Source: Streptomyces luteolus
GTDB lineage: Bacteria > Actinomycetota > Actinomycetes > Streptomycetales > Streptomycetaceae
Assembly (NCBI RefSeq): GCF_029968015.1
Contig: NZ_JASCIS010000042.1
Span: forward strand, 1-64,000
Length of the DNA stretch: 64,000 nucleotides
Direction: 5' to 3'
The notes under the pieces were generated by a model. That model saw only the letters and a list, made by a program, of their open reading frames with translations. It was not told the origin of the DNA and ran no database searches. Each line of letters starts with the position of its first letter. Within the stretch, counting starts at the first letter, position 1. A program made the position numbers and the translations under genes. Positions 24,385 to 32,278 of this stretch are shown here, piece by piece.

Positions 24385-24468
24385 CCGGGCCCGGGTCCGA
24401 ACGACGGACCCGCCGTCCATCACATTCCAGAAGCATCGACGCAGAAGATCCTGACACCGGGGTAATCC

Positions 24469-25278
24469 GTGAAAAAGCTCTCCGCACGACGACGCCATCC
24501 ACTGGCGGCGGTCGTCGTCCTACTCCTCGCGCTGGCGGCCACCGGGGGGCTGTACGCCGCGTTCGCACCCGCGGACAAGGCGCAGGCCGATGAAACCGCC
24601 CAGTCCCTCGCCATCGACGAGGGCAAGAAGCTCTACGCCGTCGGCTGCGCCAGCTGCCACGGCACCGGCGGTCAGGGCACTTCCGACGGCCCGAGCCTCG
24701 TGGGCGTCGGCGCCGCGGCGGTGGACTTCCAGGTGGGCACCGGCCGTATGCCGGCCCAGCAGCCCGGCGCCCAGGTGCCGAAGAAGAAGAACATCTACAA
24801 CCAGGCCGAGATCGACCAGCTCGCCGCGTACGTGGCTTCGCTCGGTGCCGGTCCCGCGGTGCCGACCGACAAGCAGTACAACCCCGAGGGTGCCGACATC
24901 GGCAAGGGTGGCGAACTGTTCCGCAGCAACTGCGCGCAGTGCCACAACTTCACCGGTGAGGGTGGCGCCCTGACACACGGCAAGTTCGCGCCGAGCCTTG
25001 AGGGCGTGTCTCCGAAGCACATCTACGAGGCCATGCAGACCGGCCCGCAGAACATGCCGTCCTTCCCCGACACGACGATGCCGGAGAAGGAGAAGAAGGA
25101 CATCATCGCGTACATCGACGCGGTCAACGGTGACGAGACCCCCAGCCCGGGCGGACTCAGTCTGGGCGGCCTCGGCCCCGTCAGCGAGGGTCTGTTCGCC
25201 TGGATCTTCGGTCTCGGCGTGATGATCGCGGTCGCCGTGTGGGTAGCCGCCCGGACCGCAAAGGCCAAGAAGTCATGA
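24469..25278 (+). CDS. qcrC: Diheme cytochrome c subunit QcrC
   Basis: A 269-residue membrane-anchored cytochrome cc. The N-terminal signal anchor (about 12-32) is followed by two cytochrome c domains with heme motifs CASCH (about 60) and CAQCH (about 157), and the C-terminal membrane helix VSEGLFAWIFGLGVMIAVAVWVAAR. In actinobacteria it replaces soluble cytochrome c and passes electrons directly to CuA of the aa3 oxidase. GTG at 24469 begins MKKLSARRRHP. It overlaps qcrA by four bases (ATGA). Confidence 0.96.
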   Translation: MKKLSARRRHPLAAVVVLLLALAATGGLYAAFAPADKAQADETAQSLAIDEGKKLYAVGCASCHGTGGQGTSDGPSLVGVGAAAVDFQVGTGRMPAQQPGAQVPKKKNIYNQAEIDQLAAYVASLGAGPAVPTDKQYNPEGADIGKGGELFRSNCAQCHNFTGEGGALTHGKFAPSLEGVSPKHIYEAMQTGPQNMPSFPDTTMPEKEKKDIIAYIDAVNGDETPSPGGLSLGGLGPVSEGLFAWIFGLGVMIAVAVWVAARTAKAKKS

Positions 25279-26333
25279 GTAGCCAAGACATTCCAGAAGA
25301 GAACCTGCCGAGCGAGCAGGACGCTGCCGGGCACACCCTGCAGAAGACCGCGGACGAGCACCCGTTCGCGGACCCGGGTCTGCCCCCGCACGAGCACCGG
25401 GTCCAGGACGTCGACGAGCGGGCCGCCAAGAGCTCCGAGCGTACGGTCGCCCTGCTGTTCACGATCTCGATGCTCGCCACGATCGGCTTCATCGCCTCGT
25501 ACGTGGCCTTCCCGGTCGAGAAGATCGTCTACATCTGGCCGATCGGGCACATCAGCGCGCTGAACTTCGCGCTGGGTGTCACTCTCGGCATCGCGCTCTT
25601 CTGTATCGGCGCGGGCGCGGTCCACTGGGCCCGCACCCTGATGTCCGACGTGGAGATCGTCGACGAGCGGCACGCGATCGAGGCCGAGCCCGAGGTCCGC
25701 GCCAAGGTCATGTCCGACTTCGCGGCAGGCGCCGAGGAGTCCGGCTTCGGTCGGCGCAAGCTGATCCGCAACACGATGTTCGGCGCCATGGCCCTCGTAC
25801 CGCTCTCCGGCGTCATCCTGCTGCGTGACCTGGGGCCGCTGCCCGAGGACAAGCTGCGGCACACGCGCTGGGCACGGGGCAAGATGCTCGTGAACATGAA
25901 CACGCACGAGCCGCTTCGTCCCGAGGACGTCGCCGTGGGTTCGCTGACCTTCGCCATGCCCGAGGGCATGTCGGAGCACGACCACGACTTCCAGACCGAG
26001 ATCGCCAAGGCCGCCCTGATGATCGTCCGCATCCAGCCGGAGGACATCAAGGACAAGCGCGAGCTCGAGTGGTCGCACGAGGGCATCGTGGCCTACTCGA
26101 AGATCTGCACCCACGTGGGCTGCCCGATCTCCCTGTACGAGCAGCAGACGCACCACGCCCTCTGCCCGTGCCACCAGTCCACCTTCGACCTCTCCGACGG
26201 TGCCCGAGTGATCTTCGGCCCGGCCGGTCACGCCCTGCCGCAGCTGCGCATCGGTGTGAACGAGGAGGGCTACCTCGAGGCGCTCGGCGACTTCGAAGAG
26301 CCCGTCGGTCCTTCCTTCTGGGAGCGCGGATGA
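25275..26333 (+). CDS. qcrA: Rieske iron-sulfur subunit QcrA
   Basis: A 352-residue actinobacterial Rieske protein. It has a long acidic N-terminus, three membrane helices (about 65-85, 100-118 and 170-188) and the C-terminal Rieske domain with box 1 CTHVGC and box 2 CPCHQS, which ligate the [2Fe-2S] cluster. Single-helix Rieske proteins of other bacteria are much shorter; three helices are normal for this phylum. The start ATG at 25275 overlaps the qcrC stop and its own stop overlaps the qcrB ATG. Confidence 0.96.
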   Translation: MSSQDIPEENLPSEQDAAGHTLQKTADEHPFADPGLPPHEHRVQDVDERAAKSSERTVALLFTISMLATIGFIASYVAFPVEKIVYIWPIGHISALNFALGVTLGIALFCIGAGAVHWARTLMSDVEIVDERHAIEAEPEVRAKVMSDFAAGAEESGFGRRKLIRNTMFGAMALVPLSGVILLRDLGPLPEDKLRHTRWARGKMLVNMNTHEPLRPEDVAVGSLTFAMPEGMSEHDHDFQTEIAKAALMIVRIQPEDIKDKRELEWSHEGIVAYSKICTHVGCPISLYEQQTHHALCPCHQSTFDLSDGARVIFGPAGHALPQLRIGVNEEGYLEALGDFEEPVGPSFWERG

Positions 26334-27955
26334 GCACCAACACAGACAGCAAGAGGAAGGCACCGGCCGGCGAGCGCGTAGCCGACTGGGCCGACGGCCG
26401 CCTTGGGATCTACTCCCTGGCCAAGGCCAACATGCGGAAGATCTTCCCGGACCACTGGTCCTTCATGCTGGGCGAGATCTGCCTCTACAGCTTCATCATC
26501 ATCATCCTCACGGGTGTGTACCTGACGCTGTTCTTCCACCCGTCGATGAACGAGGTGGAGTACGCGGGCAGTTACGTCCCGCTGCAGGGTCAGCTGATGT
26601 CCGAGGCCTTCAACTCGACGATGCACATCAGCTTCGAGGTCCGCGGCGGTCTGCTGATCCGGCAGATCCACCACTGGGCCGCGCTGATCTTCGTCGCGGC
26701 GATGCTCGTGCACATGATGCGCGTCTTCTTCACCGGCGCGTTCCGCAAGCCGCGCGAGGTCAACTGGCTGTTCGGCTTCCTGCTGCTCGTACTCGGCATG
26801 TTCACCGGCTTCACCGGCTACTCGCTCCCGGACGACCTGCTGTCCGGTACGGGTGTCCGCTTCATGCAGGGCGCGATCCTGTCCGTCCCGATCGTCGGCA
26901 CGTACCTGTCGATGTTCCTGTTCGGCGGTGAGTTCCCCGGCGGCGACTTCGTGGCCCGGTTCTACTCGGTGCACATCCTGCTGCTGCCCGGCATCATGAT
27001 GGGCCTGCTCGTGGCCCACCTGATCCTGGTCTTCTACCACAAGCACACTCAGTTCGCGGGTCCCGGCCGGTCCAACAAGAACGTGGTCGGCATGCCGCTG
27101 CTCCCGGTCTACATGGCCAAGGCCGGTGGCTTCTTCTTCCTGGTCTTCGGTGTCATCGCCGTCGTCTCGGCGATCGCCACGATCAACCCGATCTGGGCGA
27201 TCGGCCCGTACCGGCCGGATCAGGTGTCCACCGGTGCGCAGCCCGACTGGTACATGGGCTTCTCCGAAGGCCTGATCCGTGTGATGCCGGGCTGGGAGAT
27301 CAACCTCTGGGGTCACACGCTCGTCCTGGGTGTGTTCATCCCGCTGGTGATCTTCCCGCTGGTCCTCGCGGCGATCGCGGTCTACCCGTTCATCGAGTCC
27401 TGGGTCACCGGCGACAAGCGCGAGCACCACATCCTGGACCGCCCGCGCAACGCGCCGACCCGTACGGCCTTCGGTGTCGCGTGGCTGACCTGGTACTTCG
27501 TCCTGCTCGTCGGTGGTGGAAACGACCTCTGGGCGACCCACTTCCACCTGTCGATCAACTCGATCACCTGGTTCGTCCGGATCGCGTTCTTCGTCGCTCC
27601 CGTCCTCGCGTTCGTCATCACCAAGCGGATCTGCCTGGGTCTGCAGCGGCGCGACAAGGAGAAGGTGCTGCACGGGCGCGAGTCCGGCATCATCAAGCGC
27701 CTGCCGCACGGCGAGTTCATCGAGGTGCACGAGCCGCTCAACCAGGAGCAGCTGCACACCCTCACCGCGCACGAGCAGTACAAGCCGTTCGAGCTCGGCC
27801 CCGAGGTCGACGAGCACGGCGTCAGGCGCAAGCTGTCGCGCGGCGAGAAGCTCCGGGCCAAGCTCTCCAAGGGCTACTACGGGGAGGACAACCAGATCCC
27901 CAAGCCCACGGCGGACGAGTACAAGGAGATCACCAGCGGCCACGGCCACCACTGA
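26330..27955 (+). CDS. qcrB: Cytochrome b subunit QcrB
   Basis: A 541-residue cytochrome b of the bcc complex. The N-terminal four-helix bundle carries heme-ligand histidines (IHHWAALIFVAAMLVHMMR and LLVAHLILVFYHKH), and the Qo-site motif is PDWY instead of the PEWY of other phyla. It has a C-terminal extension of about 120 hydrophilic residues, typical of actinobacteria. It oxidises menaquinol and is the target of Q203-type inhibitors in mycobacteria. The ATG at 26330 overlaps the qcrA stop. The operon ends at a strong terminator 32 bp later. Confidence 0.97.
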   Translation: MSTNTDSKRKAPAGERVADWADGRLGIYSLAKANMRKIFPDHWSFMLGEICLYSFIIIILTGVYLTLFFHPSMNEVEYAGSYVPLQGQLMSEAFNSTMHISFEVRGGLLIRQIHHWAALIFVAAMLVHMMRVFFTGAFRKPREVNWLFGFLLLVLGMFTGFTGYSLPDDLLSGTGVRFMQGAILSVPIVGTYLSMFLFGGEFPGGDFVARFYSVHILLLPGIMMGLLVAHLILVFYHKHTQFAGPGRSNKNVVGMPLLPVYMAKAGGFFFLVFGVIAVVSAIATINPIWAIGPYRPDQVSTGAQPDWYMGFSEGLIRVMPGWEINLWGHTLVLGVFIPLVIFPLVLAAIAVYPFIESWVTGDKREHHILDRPRNAPTRTAFGVAWLTWYFVLLVGGGNDLWATHFHLSINSITWFVRIAFFVAPVLAFVITKRICLGLQRRDKEKVLHGRESGIIKRLPHGEFIEVHEPLNQEQLHTLTAHEQYKPFELGPEVDEHGVRRKLSRGEKLRAKLSKGYYGEDNQIPKPTADEYKEITSGHGHH

Positions 27956-27986
27956 TCCCCGCCAGCTGTAGCTGAACGCCACGGCG

Positions 27987-28017
27987 AGAGCCCCGTCCAT
28001 TCAACGGACGGGGCTCT
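27987..28017 (+). terminator. Terminator after qcrB
   Basis: A perfect 12-bp stem (27987-27998 with 28006-28017), loop ATTCAAC, followed by TTTG. It separates the respiratory operon from trpD. Confidence 0.88.
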
Positions 28018-28084
28018 TTGCCGTCCCCGGGCTTGGCTAGGCTGGGCCCACACCCATCACGTACGTACGAGACCAGGAGTAGCC

Positions 28085-29152
28085 ATGAGTAGCGCTACGA
28101 CCCCCGCTGGAGGCGACCACGCGGCGGGCCGTACCTGGCCCGACGTACTGAACGGACTGCTCGAAGGGCGTGACCAGAGCGCCGACGACACCGCGTGGGC
28201 GATGGACCGCATCATGCGCGGTGAGGCGACCGACGCGCAGATCGCCGGGTTCGCGGTGGCGCTGCGGGCCAAGGGCGAGACCGTGGAGGAGATCTCCGGT
28301 CTCGTACGCACCATGTACGAGCACGCCAACACCATCGAGGTGCCGGGCCCCAGCGTCGACATCGTCGGTACGGGTGGGGACGGAGCCAAGACCGTCAACA
28401 TCTCCACGATGTCCGCGATCGTGGTGGCCGGCACCGGCACCAAGGTCGTCAAGCACGGCAACCGGGCGGCCTCCAGCGCGAGCGGTGCCTCGGATGTCCT
28501 GGAGAAGCTCGGGGTCAACCTGGAGCTGACGCCGCAGCGCGTCGCCGAGGTGGCAGGCGAGGCGGGCATCACCTTCTGCTTCGCCGTGAAGTTCCACCCC
28601 GCGCTGCGCCATGTGGCCGCCGCGCGCAAGGAGTTGGGGATCCGGACGACCTTCAACTTCCTGGGTCCGCTGACCAACCCGGCGCACGTCAAGGCACAGG
28701 CCACCGGGGTCGCCGACGCGCGGATGGCGCCCATCGTCGCCGGAGTGCTCGCCCAGCGCGGCTCCAGCGCCCTGGTGTTCCGCGGGGACGACGGCCTGGA
28801 CGAGCTCACCACCACCGCCACCTCGCGGGTGTGGATCGTGCGGGACGGGAGCGTGCGCGAGGAGGCCTTCGACCCTCGGGACGTCGGGATCGACCTGGTG
28901 CCCGTGGAGGCGCTGCGGGGCGCGGACGCGTCGTACAACGCCGATGTGGCGCGGCGGCTGCTGAGCGGCGAGACCGGGCCCGTACGGGACGCCGTGCTGC
29001 TCAACGCCGCGGCGGCGCTCGTGGCGCTTGAGCCGGACGAGGCGCCGCTGGTCGAGCAGATCAGGGCCGCGATGGCCAAGGCGGCCGAGTCCGTCGACTC
29101 CGGGGGCGCGAAGCAGGCACTCGACCGCTGGGTGGCCGCCAGCAACTCCTGA
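28085..29152 (+). CDS. trpD: Anthranilate phosphoribosyltransferase TrpD
   Basis: A 355-residue TrpD, transferring the phosphoribosyl group from PRPP to anthranilate in tryptophan synthesis. Signature elements are VGTGGDGAKTVNIST (PRPP pyrophosphate loop), KHGNRAASSASGASDVLE and the metal-binding DDGLDELT. The ATG at 28085 has CAGGAG nine bases upstream. TAGGCT at 28036-28041 is a plausible -10. It stands alone, with no other trp genes here, between two terminators. Confidence 0.96.
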   Translation: MSSATTPAGGDHAAGRTWPDVLNGLLEGRDQSADDTAWAMDRIMRGEATDAQIAGFAVALRAKGETVEEISGLVRTMYEHANTIEVPGPSVDIVGTGGDGAKTVNISTMSAIVVAGTGTKVVKHGNRAASSASGASDVLEKLGVNLELTPQRVAEVAGEAGITFCFAVKFHPALRHVAAARKELGIRTTFNFLGPLTNPAHVKAQATGVADARMAPIVAGVLAQRGSSALVFRGDDGLDELTTTATSRVWIVRDGSVREEAFDPRDVGIDLVPVEALRGADASYNADVARRLLSGETGPVRDAVLLNAAAALVALEPDEAPLVEQIRAAMAKAAESVDSGGAKQALDRWVAASNS

Positions 29153-29173
29153 ACCACCGAGCGGTGTGACGCG

Positions 29174-29202
29174 AGGCGCAGTCCGGATTCTGGACTGCGC
29201 CT
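29174..29202 (+). terminator. trpD terminator
   Basis: AGGCGCAGTCC (29174-29184) pairs perfectly with GGACTGCGCCT (29192-29202), loop GGATTCT. The last base overlaps the -35 of the riboswitch promoter. Confidence 0.85.
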
Positions 29203-29229
29203 TGCGCGTGCTCGATCTTCTGGCAAGAT
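29202..29229 (+). promoter_or_regulatory. Promoter of the SAM-IV riboswitch transcript
   Basis: TTGCGC (29202-29207) and CAAGAT (29224-29229) are separated by 16 bp. The predicted start near 29236 falls just before the first base-paired strand of the riboswitch. Confidence 0.6.
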
Positions 29230-29237
29230 GCTCGTCA

Positions 29238-29374
29238 GGTCATGAGTGACAGCGATCGAGGCCCCGGCCCGCTGTCCGGCAACCCTCCGTCCGTGGCGGG
29301 GTGCCCCGGGTGAAGACCAGGCCGCAGGCAGCGAGGTCTGCGGCAAGCGCGGACCCCTGCACACCCTGGGGTCC
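29238..29374 (+). promoter_or_regulatory. SAM-IV riboswitch
   Basis: The sequence has the conserved SAM-IV core: GGTCATGAGTG at the 5' strand of P1, the CCGGCAACCCTCC internal loop, GGGGTGCCCCGGGTGA and the closing GACCAGG. It binds S-adenosylmethionine. Downstream, GGTCTGCG (29335-29342) pairs with CGCGGACC (29348-29355). GGACCCC (29351-29357) can instead pair with GGGGTCC (29368-29374). These two helices share bases and exclude each other, a plausible switch. No T-run follows the second hairpin, so the mode of control (attenuation or Rho access) is open. About 180 nt of leader remain before the gene. Confidence 0.87.
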
Positions 29375-29551
29375 TGGTCCTCAAGGGAGCAGTCTCGTGA
29401 GCAAGCGAATGCGATAGGGCGCCAAGCCCCTTCCCGCGTAATCACTTTTTCTTTCCTCACTCCCGCGTCGTCGACGCGTCCTCGTACACCTGTGTGTGCT
29501 CGGACCTGCGTCCGGCGCGGTGAATTCGCCTGCCTCTTACGGGAGTTCGCC

Positions 29552-30928
29552 ATGTCTGTCGCCACCTCTGCCGCCGCCGACCAGTCCCTCTGTTCCCCGC
29601 TGCCCGTCCTCGGCCGGGACGTCACCGTCCCGCTGGTGACCGGCGGCGAAGTGACCTACGCGGCCCTCGACTACGCCGCCAGCGCGCCCGCCCTGCAGCG
29701 CGTCTGGGACGACGTGGCCGCGTACGCCCCGTACTACGGCAGCGTGCACCGCGGCGCCGGGTACCTCTCGCAGCTCTCCACCGACCTGTTCGAGAACGCG
29801 CGCCGCACCGTCGAGGAGTTCCTCGACTGCCGCGAGGACGACCAGTTGGTCTTCACCCGGTCCACCACCGACTCCCTGAACCTGCTCGCCGCCGCGCTGC
29901 CCGCCGACTGCCAGGTCTTCGTCTTCGAGACCGAGCACCACGCGTCGTTGCTTCCGTGGCGCGACGCGCGGGTCACGTACCTCAACGCGCCCCGTACGCC
30001 CGGTGAGGCCGTCAGCACCCTGGAGCGGGCGCTCGCCGACCGCGACCCGTACGGTCCGGCACTGGTGTGCGTCACCGGCGCCTCCAACGTGACTGGTGAG
30101 CTGTGGCCGGTGAAGGAGCTCGCCGCCGCCGCGCACGCGCACGGTGCCCGGATCGTGCTCGACGCCGCCCAGCTCGCGCCGCACCACCCGCTCTCCGTAC
30201 GGGAGTTGGACGTCGACTGGGTCGCGTTCTCCGGGCACAAGCTGTACGCGCCGTTCGGCTCCGGTGTGCTCGCCGGGCGGGCCGACTGGCTGCAGGAGGC
30301 CGAGCCGTACCTCGCGGGCGGCGGCGCGTCGAAGGCCGTGGCCCGGCGTACGGACGGTGGCGTGGACGTGGAGTGGCACACCACCGCCGCGCGGCACGAG
30401 GCCGGTTCGCCGAACGTGATCGGCGCGTACTCCATCGCCTCCGCCTGCAAGGCGCTCACCGAGGCCGGGTTCGACTCGCTGGTGGCGCGCGAGCAGCAGC
30501 TGATCGGGCTGGTACGGGACGGGTTCGCCGAGGTGCCCGAGGTGAAGGTCCTCTCGCTGTTCGGCGACGACGCGCCGCGGGTGGGTGTGCTCTCGTTCGT
30601 CGTGGAGGGGTGGAACAGCTCGCACTTCGCGGCCGCGCTCTCCGCCGAGTACGGGATCGGCGTACGGGACGGCCTGTTCTGCGCCCACCCGCTGGTGCGG
30701 ACCCTGCTCGGCAGCGACCCGCAGGAGCAGGGCGAGTGCGGTGCGCCGGAGGGCGCGCCCGGCGAGAAGTCGCTGAACGCGATCCGCGTGAGCTTCGGCG
30801 CGGGCACGCCGGACGAGCACGTGGAGCGGTTCGTGCGGGCCGTGCGGGAGCTGGTGCGGGTGGGGGCGCGGTGGGCGTACCGGACCGAGGGTGGGCGGTG
30901 CGTGCCGGACACGGGTTCGGCGTCCTAG
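29552..30928 (+). CDS. SufS-like aminotransferase class V under SAM-IV control
   Basis: A 458-residue PLP enzyme of the class V/SufS group. It has the cofactor-binding segments FTRSTTDSLNLLAAAL, ETEHHASLLPW, LDAAQLAPHHP and the PLP lysine in FSGHKLYAPFGSG (about 230). A Cys occurs at the desulfurase active-loop position (RDGLFCAHPL, about 376), so cysteine desulfurase or selenocysteine-lyase-like activity is possible. The ATG at 29552 has GGGAG upstream. It is preceded by a SAM-IV riboswitch, so it should be repressed when SAM is plentiful, which points to sulfur or methionine metabolism. The exact substrate is unknown. Confidence 0.85.
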   Translation: MSVATSAAADQSLCSPLPVLGRDVTVPLVTGGEVTYAALDYAASAPALQRVWDDVAAYAPYYGSVHRGAGYLSQLSTDLFENARRTVEEFLDCREDDQLVFTRSTTDSLNLLAAALPADCQVFVFETEHHASLLPWRDARVTYLNAPRTPGEAVSTLERALADRDPYGPALVCVTGASNVTGELWPVKELAAAAHAHGARIVLDAAQLAPHHPLSVRELDVDWVAFSGHKLYAPFGSGVLAGRADWLQEAEPYLAGGGASKAVARRTDGGVDVEWHTTAARHEAGSPNVIGAYSIASACKALTEAGFDSLVAREQQLIGLVRDGFAEVPEVKVLSLFGDDAPRVGVLSFVVEGWNSSHFAAALSAEYGIGVRDGLFCAHPLVRTLLGSDPQEQGECGAPEGAPGEKSLNAIRVSFGAGTPDEHVERFVRAVRELVRVGARWAYRTEGGRCVPDTGSAS

Positions 30929-31062
30929 GTTCCGTTGTCCGGCTCGTACCGTCGGCTCGGTTGCCGTGCCGGGGCTGCGCCCCAGGGCCCCCGTTTCGGG
31001 GGCTGCGCCCCCGGGCCCCGCATCGGGTTGTTCGTTCGGCGTTCCCGCCGTTGGGGCTGGGC

Positions 31063-31095
31063 GCGCAGTTCCCCGCGCCCCTTTCGGGGCACGCC
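31063..31095 (+). repeat. Dispersed 19-bp element with hairpin
   Basis: The 19-mer GCGCAGTTCCCCGCGCCCC lies at 31063-31081, and its end can pair with GGGGC downstream (loop TTT). The preceding 100 bp contain further GGGGCTGCGCCCC palindromes. It lies between the convergent SufS-like and glycerate kinase genes, where it may end both transcripts. Confidence 0.8.
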
Positions 31096-31097
31096 CC

Positions 31098-32249
31098 TCA
31101 CGCCACGAGCCGGGCTCCCAACAGCACCATCCTGAGCGCCCGTTCCGTCGCGTCCGTGAGGAACTCCGCGCCCCTGCCCAGCGCCTCCGGCAGGGACACC
31201 GGGGCCGGGAGGATCGAGCTGTACGCGTCCACGCCCGCCGCCCGGACCTGGTGGGCGCCCTCGCCGATCGTGCCCGCGAGGGCCAGGACCGGGCGGCCGG
31301 ACTGCTTGGCGCGGCGGGCCACCTCGGCCGGGACCTTGCCGCGCGGGGTCTGGTGGTCGAGGGCGCCCTCGGCGGTGACGACCAGGTCGGCGCGGGCCAG
31401 CCGGGCGTCCAGGTCCAGGTGGTCGAGGAGGACGTCGAAGCGGGGGAGCAGGTGGGCGCCGAGTGCGGCCAGGCCCGCGCCGAGGCCGCCGGACGCGCCG
31501 GTGCCGGGCCCCTCGCGCAGGTCGGTCGCGGCGAGGTCGCGTTCCAGTACGTAGGCCCAGCGCTCCAGGGCCGCCGACAGCTCCTCCACCTGTGCGGGGC
31601 TCGCGCCCTTCTGCGGGCCGAAGACGCGGGCGACGCCGCGCTCCCCGCACAGCACGTTGAACGGGTTGCAGGCGACCTGGAGTTCGACGTCCTTCAGACG
31701 CGGGTCGAGTCCGGTCGGGTCGATGCGGTCGAGGCGGCTCAACTCGTTGCCCCCGCGCGGTAGTTCGTACCCCCGGGCGGTGAGCAGTCGGGCGCCGAGG
31801 GCTTGCAGGGCGCCGGCGCCGCCGTCCGACGTGCCGGAGTCGCCGCAGCCGACCAGGATGCGTCGTACGCCCGTGTCCAGGGCGGCGCGGATCAGCTCGC
31901 CGACGCCGTACGTGGTCGTGGCGCCCGGGTCGCGGAGGCTGCGCGGGACGAGGGAGAGACCCGCGACCGCGGCCATCTCGACCACCGCCGTGTCCCCGCC
32001 GAGCAGCGCGAAGTGCGTGCCGATCCGCTCGCCGACGGGGCCGGTGGCCGGTAGGGCGACGAGACGGCCGCCGGTGGCCGAGGCGAGCGCGGCCGCGGTG
32101 CCCTCACCGCCGTCGACCAGCGGGATCAGGTCGACCTCGGCGTGCGGGACGACGCGGCGCACCCCCGCGGCGATGGCCTCGGCGGCGGCCTGGGCGGACA
32201 GGGACTCCTTGAAGCCGCTGGGGGCTACGGCGATTCGGGTCAGCATCAT
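31098..32249 (-). CDS. glxK: Glycerate kinase (GlxK family)
   Basis: A 383-residue glycerate kinase of the GlxK/GarK family. It has the N-terminal VAPSGFKESLSAQAAAEAIAAG, the DGGEGT loop, GCGDSGTSDGGAGALQALGA and CNPFNVLCGERGVARVFGPQKGAS blocks. It phosphorylates D-glycerate from glyoxylate, photorespiratory-like or tartrate routes into the lower part of glycolysis. Start ATG at 32249 has GAGGAG seven bases upstream. It follows the DASS permease gene by 29 bp on the same strand, so uptake and phosphorylation are probably co-expressed. Confidence 0.93.
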   Translation of the reverse strand: MMLTRIAVAPSGFKESLSAQAAAEAIAAGVRRVVPHAEVDLIPLVDGGEGTAAALASATGGRLVALPATGPVGERIGTHFALLGGDTAVVEMAAVAGLSLVPRSLRDPGATTTYGVGELIRAALDTGVRRILVGCGDSGTSDGGAGALQALGARLLTARGYELPRGGNELSRLDRIDPTGLDPRLKDVELQVACNPFNVLCGERGVARVFGPQKGASPAQVEELSAALERWAYVLERDLAATDLREGPGTGASGGLGAGLAALGAHLLPRFDVLLDHLDLDARLARADLVVTAEGALDHQTPRGKVPAEVARRAKQSGRPVLALAGTIGEGAHQVRAAGVDAYSSILPAPVSLPEALGRGAEFLTDATERALRMVLLGARLVA

Positions 32250-32278
32250 CGTCCAACTCCTCGAAGAGTTCGGCAGGT

